From JAPSGM01 sp963777045 (lineage in GTDB: Bacteria; Chloroflexota; Limnocylindria; QHBO01): 64,000 bases of DNA. Position 1 is the first letter of the stretch; each line of letters starts with the position of its first letter. Location of the stretch: NCBI GenBank assembly GCA_963777045.1, contig CAVZPD010000006.1, positions 62,001-126,000 on the forward strand, read 5' to 3'. The translations under genes and the position numbers were made by a program. Positions 40,324-50,339 of the stretch are shown here, one piece after another. The notes beneath the pieces are model-generated. The model was not told where the DNA came from and did no database searches. It saw only the letters and a program-made list of their open reading frames with translations.

Positions 40324-41181
40324 ATGGAGCCGGGCATCCTGGCCGGCATCGGCTCAGCTGCAGCTTTCGGCATCGGCGACTTCTGCGGGGGCTACGCCGC
40401 TCGCCGCACCCCGCCCTTCATCGTCGCCGCCGGAGCCCAGGTCGTGGGCCTGCTCCTGCTCCTCGCCGCGCTGCTCGTCCTGGCGCCCGGGGCACCGAAC
40501 GACCGGGCGCTCGGCTACGGCGCCCTCTCCGGCATCTTCGGCGGCCTCGGCCTGGTCGCGCTCTACCGCGGCCTCTCGCGCGGCAGCATGGGCCTGGTGA
40601 CAGCGCTCTCCGGCGCCGGCTCAGTCGCGATCCCGGTGGTCCTGGGGGTGCTGCTGCTCGGGAACCAGCTCAGCGCGGGGCAGTGGCTGGGCGTCGCCGC
40701 CGCGGCGCTGGCCGCCGTGCTCGCGACAGGGGCCACGCTGCAGGGCGTCAGCCGCGACGCCGTGCTCATGGGAGCCCTTGCCGCGATCGGCTTCGGACTG
40801 TGGTTCGTCCTCCTCGACCAGGGAGCCGAGGGAGGAGAGGTCTGGACCCTGGTCGCGAGCCGGACGTCGGCCACCGTGCTGGTGGGCGGCATGGCGCTGC
40901 TCCTGCCGCAGACCCGGCGCGTGCAAGCCGGCGGGCGGACGGGCATCGTCCCGGCTCTCCCCTTCCTGGGCCTGGCAGGGGCGATGGATGTCACCGGCAA
41001 TGGAGCATTCGTGCTCGCCGCGGCCGCGCTGCCCGTTGGCGTGGCGGCCGCGCTGTCGGGTCTCTATCCGCTCATCACCATGGGCCTCGCCCGCGTGGTA
41101 CTGCGCGACGCGCTGCCGCCGCTGGGTATCGCAGCGGTTGCCGTGGCCGTGGGCGGAATCATCCTGATCTCGACGGGCTGA
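40324..41181 (+). CDS. EamA/DMT family transporter
   Basis: A 285-residue membrane protein with ten hydrophobic helices in two homologous halves of five, the EamA layout. The N-terminus reads MEPGILAGIGSAAAFGIGDFCGGYAARR. Helix ends such as LGVLLLGNQLSAGQWLGVAAAALAAVLATG and the C-terminal RDALPPLGIAAVAVAVGGIILI are typical of the repeat (key: G-----E-----Q--G-----G). Such transporters export metabolites or amino acids. ATG 40324 is preceded by GGAGGTGGGAG, while the upstream in-frame start at 40252 lacks conserved sequence. The gene is divergent from the polyamine importer and may be controlled from the same 257-bp region. Confidence 0.85.
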   Translation: MEPGILAGIGSAAAFGIGDFCGGYAARRTPPFIVAAGAQVVGLLLLLAALLVLAPGAPNDRALGYGALSGIFGGLGLVALYRGLSRGSMGLVTALSGAGSVAIPVVLGVLLLGNQLSAGQWLGVAAAALAAVLATGATLQGVSRDAVLMGALAAIGFGLWFVLLDQGAEGGEVWTLVASRTSATVLVGGMALLLPQTRRVQAGGRTGIVPALPFLGLAGAMDVTGNGAFVLAAAALPVGVAAALSGLYPLITMGLARVVLRDALPPLGIAAVAVAVGGIILISTG

Positions 41182-41318
41182 GGAGGTCAGCGCGGCCAGC
41201 CACCGCCGGTCGAGCAGTGCGGGACGAACGACGGGGTCGTTGGCGAGGTCTTCATGCGATGCTCCTGCTGTCCGCCAGGCGAATGCCCGGCCTCGTCGAA
41301 CAGGAAACGCAGAGAGCC

Positions 41319-41351
41319 TTACCAGCCCATTACCGTTCGCTTACCAGGCGC
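41319..41351 (+). promoter_or_regulatory. Three TTACC direct repeats with exact 11-bp period
   Basis: TTACC occurs at 41319, 41330 and 41341, each unit being 11 bp long. The units lie 45-77 bp upstream of the TATGAT box (41396-41401) of the fused E1 gene, where an activator would bind. The second and third copies (C)TTACC match the repeats before the ferric-reductase-like operon at 6713. An OmpR/PhoP-type regulator site is likely. Confidence 0.45.
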
Positions 41352-41395
41352 GCAGCAGGATGCGGGAGACGCCCGGGGCGAGCTCCGCCGGCACG

Positions 41396-41401
41396 TATGA
41401 T
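41396..41401 (+). promoter_or_regulatory. -10 box of the fused E1 gene
   Basis: TATGAT, one mismatch from TATAAT, ends 10 nt before ATG 41412. The first ATG of the frame (41397) lies inside this box and so is unlikely to be transcribed. Confidence 0.45.
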
Positions 41402-41411
41402 GGCCGCTCCC

Positions 41412-43669
<2,258 letters not shown>

Positions 43670-43673
<4 letters not shown>

Positions 43674-44695
43674 GCAGCCTGCCGCGCGCAGCGCTCGTCT
43701 GCCCCGGCCGCGGCGCCTACACCTCTGCGTCGCTGGGCTCGCTGCCGCCCGATCATCCGCTCGTCCAGCGCGCGGAGGAGCTCCGCGCCGGCTACGACCT
43801 CGAGCCGCTGCTCTCGCTGGACCGGGACGAGCGCTTCGACCCGGCGCGGCACCTGCGCCCGGCGAACGCCTCGCCGCTGATCCTGCTCGCCACCCTGCTC
43901 GATGCCGAGCGTGCGGCACAGGACCACAGGCTGGTGGCGGTGGCTGGCAACTCGCTCGGCTGGTACAGCGCGTTGGCGGTCAGCGGGGCGCTGCCATTCG
44001 ACGACGCGTTCCGGCTCGTGCAGGAGATGAGCCTGCTCCAGGAGCTGCCGGCGCCGGGCGGTGGTGGGGGCGGCCAGGTCATCTACCCGCTCATGGACGC
44101 CGACTGGCGTCCGAGCGCCGAGCTGTCCAGGGTCGTGGCCGACGTGCTGGAGCTCACCGGCGACGACCAGGGAAGGCGCTACCCGAGCATCGACCTGGGG
44201 GGCTACGCGGTGCTCGCCGGCGACGACGCCGGGGTGGCCTCGCTGCTGCGGCAGCTGCCGCCGGTCAAGGTCGGCGAACGCCTCTACCCGCTGCGCCTCG
44301 CGCAGCACGGCCCATATCACACGCCGCTCGTCGCGCACGTCGCGGAGGCGGCGGAGGCAACCCTCGCGGACCTGCGCCTGGTCGCGCGCCGCGAGACGAC
44401 CCTGGTCGACGGTCGCGGCGCGCGCTGGACGCCCTGGTCGACGGATCCCGACGCCCTGCGCGACTACACGCTGGGCCCCCAGGTCACCACGCCCTACCTG
44501 TTCGCGGGCGCGGTGCACGTCATCCTGCGCGAGTACGCGCCCGAGCTGCTGGTGCTCCCCGGCCCGGGCAACAGCCTGGGCGGGATCTGCGGCCGGATCG
44601 TGGTGCAGGAGGGATATCGGTCCATGCGCAGCCGTGACGAATTCGAGATCGGCCAGGCGAGCGGCCGACCCGTCATCCTCTCGATGCGCCGATGA
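43670..44695 (+). CDS. FabD-like acyltransferase (malonyl-CoA:ACP transacylase family)
   Basis: A 341-residue acyltransferase. The nucleophile motif is AGNSLGWYSALAVSGALPFDDAFRLV, corresponding to GHSLGEYSAL of FabD, with Ser near residue 95. The His of the catalytic pair is in QHGPYHTPLVAHVAEAAE (FabD: GPFHSPLM). LPGPGNSLGGICGRIV near the C-terminus fits the end of the family domain. The usual N-terminal FPGQGSQ is replaced by LVCPGRGAYTS. FabD loads malonyl groups onto acyl carrier protein; here the partner could be an acyl-CoA made by the adjacent E1. It overlaps the E1 stop (GTGA) and the glycosylase start (ATGA), so the three genes are coupled. Confidence 0.75.
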
Positions 44696-45594
44696 TGGCC
44701 GCGCCCGACGCATCCGCCGCCCTGGAGCCCGGCTTCCGGCTGGACCTCGCGCGCACGCTGGCTCCACTGCGGCACGGCGCGACAGATCCGACCATCCGCA
44801 TCGGCGCCGGAGACGTGTTGCGCGCCTGTCGAACCCCGGACGGTCCGGCCACCATCCGGCTGGCCGCGTCGGGCTCGCGGGTGGATGTGGCCGCGTGGGG
44901 CCCGGGAGCCGGCTGGGCGGTGGCATCGGCGCGGGGATTGGTCGGGATGCTGGACGAACCTGGGCGCCTGGAGCCGCAGCATCGGGTCATCGCGGAGCTG
45001 ACGAGGCGCTTCGCCGGGCTCCGCCTGCCGCGAACGCTCCTCGCCTTCGAGGCCCTGCTGCCGGCGATCTGCGAGCAGAAGGTGACCGGGCGCGAGGCCC
45101 AGCTGGCCTTCCGCGCCATCGTGCGACGCTACGGCGAACCGGCGCCCGGTCCGGGTGGCCTGTGGCTGCCACCCGAGCCATCGATTCTCGCCGGGCTGCG
45201 CTACTTCGCCTTCCACCCGCTCGGCCTCGAGCGGCGGCGGGCCGAGGCCGTGATGCGAGCGGCCGCCATCGCCAAGCGGCTCGCACGGGCCCGGCCGGTG
45301 GAGGTGGCGCCCATGCTGGCGGCCGTCGCCGGCATTGGCCCATGGACGGTCGCCGAGACGATGCGAATGGCTCACGGCGACCCGGACGCCGTGAGCATCG
45401 GCGACTACCACCTGCCCAACCTGGTCGCCTGGGCACTGGCCGGGGAGCCGAGGGCCGATGACGCCCGGATGCTCGAGCTGCTGGAGCCGTACCGTGGCCA
45501 GCGCGGGCGGGTCCAGCGGCTGCTGGAGGCGTCCGGCATCCGCGCGCCGCGCTATGGGCCGCGCATGAGCACGCGGCGGATCGCCGCCATCTGA
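44692..45594 (+). CDS. AlkA-like DNA glycosylase (HhH-GPD family)
   Basis: A 300-residue protein. The helix-hairpin-helix-GPD domain is visible as LLPAICEQKVTGREAQLAFRAIVRRYG, then PMLAAVAGIGPWTVAETMRMAHGDPDAVSIGDYHLPNLV, where GIGPWT is the hairpin and the Asp in IGDYHL is the catalytic residue. The N-terminal 110 residues form the less conserved AlkA-type first domain. Such enzymes excise alkylated bases such as 3-methyladenine. It is unexpected in an operon with metabolic enzymes. ATG 44692 overlaps the acyltransferase stop. The dyad array starts 50 bp after its stop codon. Confidence 0.85.
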   Translation: MMAAPDASAALEPGFRLDLARTLAPLRHGATDPTIRIGAGDVLRACRTPDGPATIRLAASGSRVDVAAWGPGAGWAVASARGLVGMLDEPGRLEPQHRVIAELTRRFAGLRLPRTLLAFEALLPAICEQKVTGREAQLAFRAIVRRYGEPAPGPGGLWLPPEPSILAGLRYFAFHPLGLERRRAEAVMRAAAIAKRLARARPVEVAPMLAAVAGIGPWTVAETMRMAHGDPDAVSIGDYHLPNLVAWALAGEPRADDARMLELLEPYRGQRGRVQRLLEASGIRAPRYGPRMSTRRIAAI

Positions 45595-45643
45595 GGAGAT
45601 GGCTGGGCGCCGATTCGGCTGACCCATCGCGACTACCGGCGTC

Positions 45644-45835
45644 GTTGCATCAGGTGCAACGTTTCACACCAGAGATCGGCTCGGCCCCACCCTCTGGAGC
45701 GGTTCATTGCGGTGGCCGCAACGTTTCGCGCCGGAATGGCCGCTCGTGCGAGATTCGTTGCGCGGGCGGCAACGTTTCACGCCAGATGTTCCCCAACCTG
45801 GCGGTTCCGGAGTCGTTCGTTGCGCCGCCTGCAAC
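45644..45835. repeat. Array of four GTTGC-N7-GCAAC dyads, helically phased
   Basis: RTTGC-N7-GCAAC dyads start at 45644, 45706, 45757 and 45819, that is 62, 51 and 62 bp apart, near 6, 5 and 6 helical turns. Both 5-bp arms are kept in all copies except one A-for-G change in copy 2, while the seven central bases differ in each. In copies 1-3 the 14-nt tail CGTTTCRCRCCRGA follows. A second hairpin (CCAGAG/CTCTGG after copy 1, CGCCAG/CTGGCG after copy 3) appears with different sequence but preserved pairing. The array fills the 240-bp gap between two convergent genes. No ORF is seen. It is too short and irregular for CRISPR. Confidence 0.6.
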
Positions 45836-47106
45836 TAGAGCTGGTGGGCCTGGTGGGCCTGCCGCTCGAGCTCGTCGCGGAAGTCGGGGTGCGCAATGGC
45901 GATCAGGGCCCTGGCCCGCTCCGCGATGCTGCGACCGTGGAGTCGTGCCACGCCGTACTCGGTGACGATCGTCTGCACGTGCGCTCGGGTCGTGACCACG
46001 CCGGCGCCGGTGTCGAGCACCGACGCGATCCGCGAGATCGTGCCGCCGGCCGCCGTCGACGGCAGCGCGATGATCGCCAGCCCCTCCTCCGCCAGCGCCG
46101 CCCCGCGGATGAAGTCCATCTGCCCGCCGACGCCGGAGTAGAAGCGCTTGCCGATGGAATCGGCCACCACCTGTCCCGTGACATCCACCTGGATCGCGGA
46201 GTTGATGGCGACCATGCGCCGGAAGCGACGAATGACGGCGGTGTCGTTCGTGTAGTCGACCGGGCGCAGCTCGATCATCGGGTTGTCGTCCACGAAGTCG
46301 TAGAGGCGCTGCGTGCCCATCAGGAAGGCCGACACGATCTTCCCGCAGTTGATCTCCTTGCGGACACCGGTCACGGCACCGCACTCGACCAGGTCGACCA
46401 CCGGCTCGGTGAACATCTCGGTGTGGATGCCGAGGTCCTTCTTGTCGCGCAGGGCGAGCGCGGTCGCCGACGGGATGGCGCCGATCCCCAGCTGCAGGGT
46501 CGCACCGTCGGGGACCATCTCCGCGATGTTCTGGCCGATGCGCCGCTCCACGTCGCCGAGCGGCTCCTCGGCGTGCTCGAATGGTGGCTGGTCGACCTCC
46601 ACGGCGAGGTCGATCTTCGAAACGTGGATGAACGTGTCGCCATGCGTGCGTGGCATGGAGCGGTTGAGCTGCACGATCAGCCGCTTCGCGCTCCTCGCCG
46701 CCGCCAGCGAGGCATCCACGCTGGTGCCCAGCGAGCAGAAGCCGTGGGCGTCCGGTGGCGTGACGTTCAGGAAAACCGCGTCGAGGGGGATGATCCCGCT
46801 GCGGAAGAGATCGGGCACATCCGACAGGAAGACCGGCACGTAGTCCGCCCGTCCCTCGTTCACCGCCTGGCGCGCGTTGCGGCCGATGAAGAGCGCCTTG
46901 TGCCGCAGGTGGCCATCCATCTCCGGCGCAAGGTGCGGGCCCGGCCCCTCCGTGTGGAAGTGGACGAGCGAGACGTCCTCCAACTCGGGTGCACGGCGCA
47001 CGAGGGCCTCGAGCAGGACCGATGGAGTGGCCGCGCCGCCGTGGACGAAGATCTGCTCGCCGGAACGGATTCCGGCTACCGCCTCGTCGGCGGACACGAT
47101 TCGCAT
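45835..47106 (-). CDS. Acetyl-CoA hydrolase/transferase family protein (4-hydroxybutyrate CoA-transferase-like)
   Basis: A 423-residue CoA-transferase. The N-terminus reads SADEAVAGIRSGEQIFVHGGAATP, the family opening. Later come LHTEG-like HFHTEGPGPHL, VNVTPPDAHGFCSLGTSVDASLAAA (key: V-PPD--G-CS-G--V), LQLGIGAIPSATALAL, LGIHTEMFTEPVVDL and the C-terminal GVGGQMDFIRGAA with VTEYGVARLHGRSIAERA. Enzymes of this group move CoA between acetyl-CoA and short-chain acids such as 4-hydroxybutyrate or butyrate. ATG 47106 has TAGACT 6 nt upstream. Its stop lies at the end of the dyad array. Confidence 0.88.
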   Translation of the reverse strand: MRIVSADEAVAGIRSGEQIFVHGGAATPSVLLEALVRRAPELEDVSLVHFHTEGPGPHLAPEMDGHLRHKALFIGRNARQAVNEGRADYVPVFLSDVPDLFRSGIIPLDAVFLNVTPPDAHGFCSLGTSVDASLAAARSAKRLIVQLNRSMPRTHGDTFIHVSKIDLAVEVDQPPFEHAEEPLGDVERRIGQNIAEMVPDGATLQLGIGAIPSATALALRDKKDLGIHTEMFTEPVVDLVECGAVTGVRKEINCGKIVSAFLMGTQRLYDFVDDNPMIELRPVDYTNDTAVIRRFRRMVAINSAIQVDVTGQVVADSIGKRFYSGVGGQMDFIRGAALAEEGLAIIALPSTAAGGTISRIASVLDTGAGVVTTRAHVQTIVTEYGVARLHGRSIAERARALIAIAHPDFRDELERQAHQAHQL

Positions 47107-47112
47107 GCCGCC

Positions 47113-47118
47113 AGTCTA
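47113..47118 (-). promoter_or_regulatory. -10 box of a probable leaderless promoter
   Basis: On the minus strand TAGACT ends 6 nt before the ATG of the CoA-transferase gene. Confidence 0.35.
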
Positions 47119-47146
47119 GGGAGCGGCCGGCCTCCCGCTGAGTGAC

Positions 47147-47503
47147 CTACGTCCCGATCCCGCCGCCCGATGGCACGGCCACCGGGGGGCGAACGGCAGG
47201 GCCCGGGACGAGCACCGGCAGGTGCAGCGGCCAGTCTGGCGATATCGAAGGCGATGGCGGCGGGGCGACAACGGGAATGGCCGTCCGAACCGGGCGGCTG
47301 CGCCCCACGCCTCGCGGCGCAGCCCACGCGTCGCACCACGGTCCCCCGTCGCGCTCGATCGAGCTGGTGGTCAGGAAGCGGCAGCCGAGGCAGGCGCTCG
47401 CCTCGAGCGGGCCGCGCAGCGGGCATCGAACCACCGACCGCGACACGGTACGGGTGGCGCAGTGGCAGACGACCCAGCGCGGCGTCGATTCGCCAAGATG
47501 CAT
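47147..47503 (-). CDS. Small cysteine-containing hypothetical protein
   Basis: A 118-residue reading frame from ATG 47503 (open back to 47602). It contains WVVCHCATRTVSRSVVRCPLRGPLEASACLGCRFL, with five cysteines placed as C-x-C, then C, then C-x2-C, followed by a sixth in GGPWCDAW. This resembles small metal-binding (zinc or iron-sulphur) domains seen in hypothetical proteins of related bacteria. The C-terminal half is Pro/Val rich and without pattern. Frames on the other strand over this area are less convincing. Support is limited to the cysteine pattern and coding-like composition. Confidence 0.4.
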   Translation of the reverse strand: MHLGESTPRWVVCHCATRTVSRSVVRCPLRGPLEASACLGCRFLTTSSIERDGGPWCDAWAAPRGVGRSRPVRTAIPVVAPPPSPSISPDWPLHLPVLVPGPAVRPPVAVPSGGGIGT

Positions 47504-47794
47504 CGGCCGATCCTCACGGTGCGGCGTGCGTGCCCAAAAGCCCTCGAGCGGGTCGGCCACCGGCGTCTCCCGGCGGCGACCGCCCGCTGCCACGATCGTC
47601 ACGCGATCGGGCGGGTCGCTCCACGGCCGTTAGGACCCTTCGACAGGACCAGCGTCCCGCCCGATCGCGACCGATGGCCCTTCAGCCGCCGGATGTCCGG
47701 CGGGACGCTCATGTGTGCGGGCGTGGGACGCCCTGCCTGCGCCCGCAACATCTCGAATGTGCCGCAGGGCAGCAGGCGGGAAGGAGTCGATGAG

Positions 47795-48739
47795 ATGCGA
47801 CTGATGCTTGCCTACGACGGATCGGCCTGCGCCGATGCCGCCCGCGATCTCCTCACCACCCTGCCGCTGCCGTCGGGCTCGGCGGTCACCGTGGTGACAG
47901 CCCTGGAACGGGGGCCCCAGCTGTTCGGAGCGCCGGAGTTCGCGGTCGTGCCGCGGGATGCCGACGAGGCCGAGGAGCTGCTCCTCGCCGACCTCCAGGA
48001 GATGCTGCACCAGGCGGCGGAGCCACTGCGGACGCCGGATCGGCGCATCGACACCGTCGTCGTGAGGGGGCGCCCAGCCTCGGCCGTCGTGGACGAGGCG
48101 GGGGCCGCCATGCCCGACCTGCTGGTGTGCGGCTCCCGGGGCCACGGCCCGCTGGCATCGGTCCTGATGGGATCCGTCTCGGCCGAGGTGGTCGACCACG
48201 CTCCGTGCCCGGTGCTCGTGGCGCGGCACCGCGCGGTCCATGGCATGGTGGTGGGCGTCGACGGGTCGGCAGCGGCATCGCACGCCCTGGCGGCGCTCGC
48301 CAGGTGGCCCGTCTTCCGGGACCTGCCGACACACCTCGTCAGCGTGGCGCAGCCCATCTCGAGCTGGGCCGACACCATGGGCTCATCCTTCTACCCGAGC
48401 TGGGTCGAGCACCACGATGAGCGCGACGAGCGGCGCAGCCGCATGCGGGACATCCTCGATCGTGCACGCGACGATCTGCTCGGTGCAGGCATCTCGGCGT
48501 CGATGGAGATCCGAGAGGGCGATCCGGCCGAACAGCTGCTCAAGGCGGCCGAGCAGGTCGATGCGGACCTGATCGTTGTCGGCTCGCGCGGCCTCTCGAC
48601 GCTCCCGCGCCTGGTGCTCGGCAGCGTCGCACGCAAGGTCCTGCTGCACGCGCCGCAATCGGTGATGGTCGTCCGCGAGGCCGTCGCACGGGTGCGAGAG
48701 CCGCAGACCGAGCGGGTGCTGGCCGGGGCCCGCGCCTAA
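47795..48739 (+). CDS. Tandem universal stress protein (UspA) domains
   Basis: A 314-residue protein with two Usp domains in tandem. The first (about residues 1-148) starts MLAYDGSACADAARDLL and ends in the ATP-binding motif GSRGHGPLASVLMGSVSAEVVDHAPCPVLV. The second (about 150-300) starts VGVDGSAAASHALAALARW and ends GSRGLSTLPRLVLGSVARKVLLHAPQSVMVVR; both have G-x2-G-x9-G-S, so both should bind ATP. Such proteins raise tolerance to stress. ATG 47795 follows AAGGAG by 8 nt. The 290-bp region upstream has no convincing second gene. Confidence 0.9.
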   Translation: MRLMLAYDGSACADAARDLLTTLPLPSGSAVTVVTALERGPQLFGAPEFAVVPRDADEAEELLLADLQEMLHQAAEPLRTPDRRIDTVVVRGRPASAVVDEAGAAMPDLLVCGSRGHGPLASVLMGSVSAEVVDHAPCPVLVARHRAVHGMVVGVDGSAAASHALAALARWPVFRDLPTHLVSVAQPISSWADTMGSSFYPSWVEHHDERDERRSRMRDILDRARDDLLGAGISASMEIREGDPAEQLLKAAEQVDADLIVVGSRGLSTLPRLVLGSVARKVLLHAPQSVMVVREAVARVREPQTERVLAGARA

Positions 48740-48893
48740 CCCGCCGCTCGCAACACAACCTTCACGCAATCGTCAGCAACCCGACGCGATCGGGTCGCTG
48801 GCGCGTCACCCCGGGCCTCGACCATGGGGATGCCCGGCAAGGTCGTCGGGTCGTCCAGGGCTCGCGAGCGAGCCCATCCGGAAGGAGAGACCA

Positions 48894-49304
48894 TTGCGAC
48901 GCATGATTTCCGCGGGCATCGGTGCCGCGCTCCTGGTGGTGGCCTTGGCCAGCACCGCCTTCGCAGGCGGGCCGCCCAGCGGCTCCATCTACGTTGATGG
49001 CAAGCTGTTCCGCACCGTCGGCACCCCGACCGACTTCAGCAACACTGGCGCCCCTGAGTCGAGCTACGACACGATCTACAGCTTCGACGGCGTCGTTCCC
49101 AGCGTCGCCGATGCAAAGCCCGGCGACCAGGACTTCAACGGCGGTCGCTGGATGGTCTACGCCGCCAGCTTCGCCGAGGGCGTGACCCCCTACGTGATCA
49201 CGTCCGACGAGGACCTGCACGACGCCATCACCGCAGGGGACGTGATCATCAGCGATCACGTGGTGAAGATGTTCGAGTGCCCGCTCATCCCCGCCAAGAG
49301 CTGA
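48894..49304 (+). CDS. Small secreted protein of unknown function
   Basis: A 136-residue protein with an N-terminal signal peptide (AGIGAALLVVALASTAFAGG, cleavage near residue 24). The mature part begins GSIYVDGKLFRTVGTPTDF and contains FNGGRWMVYAASFAEGV, DEDLHDAITAGDV and FECPLIP; I have seen this pattern in other secreted hypothetical proteins of high-GC bacteria but it has no assigned role. TTG 48894 is preferred since AAGGAG lies 6 nt upstream; ATG 48903 is the alternative. The next structure downstream is a strong terminator hairpin. Confidence 0.65.
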   Translation: MRRMISAGIGAALLVVALASTAFAGGPPSGSIYVDGKLFRTVGTPTDFSNTGAPESSYDTIYSFDGVVPSVADAKPGDQDFNGGRWMVYAASFAEGVTPYVITSDEDLHDAITAGDVIISDHVVKMFECPLIPAKS

Positions 49305-49318
49305 CGGCCGGCCACTCT

Positions 49319-49352
49319 GAACGGCCGGTGGGTGGCAACCCACCGGCCGTTC
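49319..49352 (+). terminator. Strong 15-bp terminator hairpin
   Basis: GAACGGCCGGTGGGT (49319-49333) and ACCCACCGGCCGTTC (49338-49352) are perfectly complementary with a GGCA loop. It lies 15 bp after the secreted-protein stop. No T-run follows, as expected for many high-GC terminators. Confidence 0.75.
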
Positions 49353-49477
49353 GGCATGTTCGAGGGGAGCAGTAGCCGACGGGGAAAGCAAGGCGATCCC
49401 CAGCGAGCCGGCCTTGGCAAGGGCGCGGGGCGAGCAGGCAGCACGGTGCGCCAAGAGCCCGCTCGTCCCAAACCGTC

Positions 49478-50179
49478 TCAGCGGAAGGCGATCTGCACCT
49501 CGATGTAGCCTGCCTCGCTGCCGACTGAATGGACCGAGAAGGCTGTGCCGTCCGCCAGCGAGCCGAGTGCCACGGTCACGTCGCGGGGCACGCGGGCGCC
49601 CCCTACCGGGTTGAGCGTCTGGCTGAAGGTCGTCGCCGATCCAACCATGAGCGACGGAAGGCCCGCCAGCTCACCAATGGTCATTTCGCCGTCGGCGACC
49701 GCCGCCTCCAGCTCGGGCCAACTGACGAACCAGACGGGGACGGCTCCAAGGCCCAGGATGCGCGTGTGCAGGGGTGCCGGATCGGCCTCCGGCCCGTTCT
49801 GCCAGACCGTGGCATGCTCGACGGTCATCGGCCCACATCCAAAGACGCGCGGCACATCGAAGAAGTCGAGCAGGTTGAAATCGGCCGGGACGCACGTCGG
49901 CGGCCGGTAGAACGGGATAGCTGCCCACTCGTCGGTGCGGTACGCCTGCAGGTCCGAGCCGGTGACCTGGTCGCCGGCGATGAACGCGTAGAACGGGATC
50001 TCGGCCGGGGAAATGCGGACGTTCGCGCTCGCGGGCGCGGCAGTTGCGCCGACTAGCAGCGCAAGCGCGGCCAGAAGGCCAATCAGTCCGAGTGGACGCC
50101 AAGTGCGGCGCACGCGGCCATCCAGGTGGCGCGTATGCCCCGATTTCCGAACGCTATTCCGCACGTACGTAGTCGCCAT
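49478..50179 (-). CDS. Secreted protein of unknown function
   Basis: A 233-residue protein. A basic stretch (RKSGHTRHLDGRVRRTWR) precedes a hydrophobic signal segment (LGLIGLLAALALLVGATAAPASA), so it should be exported. The mature part has two cysteines (PTCVPADFNLLDFFDVPRVFGC), several aromatic-rich turns (IPFYAFIAGD, VWFVSWPEL) and a C-terminal beta-like segment (SEAGYIEVQIAF). I do not recognise a family. ATG 50179 has AAGGAG 10 nt upstream. It is divergent from the SARP-type regulator; the 160-bp gap between them may hold a shared promoter region. Confidence 0.6.
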   Translation of the reverse strand: MATTYVRNSVRKSGHTRHLDGRVRRTWRPLGLIGLLAALALLVGATAAPASANVRISPAEIPFYAFIAGDQVTGSDLQAYRTDEWAAIPFYRPPTCVPADFNLLDFFDVPRVFGCGPMTVEHATVWQNGPEADPAPLHTRILGLGAVPVWFVSWPELEAAVADGEMTIGELAGLPSLMVGSATTFSQTLNPVGGARVPRDVTVALGSLADGTAFSVHSVGSEAGYIEVQIAFR

Positions 50180-50339
50180 GGTTGCTGCGCTCCTTCTATC
50201 TGGGTTTGCTGCGTGTCGGTGGATCGGCCGCGGTCGTACGCCCCGCGCTCGAACCGGACACCACCATCGGAGGCGGCGGCTACAGCGCGGTAACAGCGGG
50301 TAGCACGCCGCGCCAGGGCTTGCCGCGAGGAGCCCCGGG

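Noticed and set aside
41319..41351. TTACC repeats as part of a coding repeat
   Set aside because: The 230-bp gap between the EamA and E1 genes has no convincing ORF, and the exact 11-bp period does not fit codon periodicity.
39777..41396. Upstream extension of the fused E1 reading frame to 39777
   Set aside because: The extension reads through the EamA gene and potA in a wrong frame and has shadow composition; E1 homology begins after 41412.
45644..45835. CRISPR array or integron attC sites
   Set aside because: Only three and a half units with unequal spacing, no cas or integrase genes, variable dyad centres and no GTTRRRY/RYYYAAC core sites.
47170..47793. Plus-strand ORFs before the universal stress protein
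   Set aside because: Highly Arg/Gly/Pro-rich without pattern. The stress-protein frame is conserved only from ATG 47795, which has the ribosome binding site.
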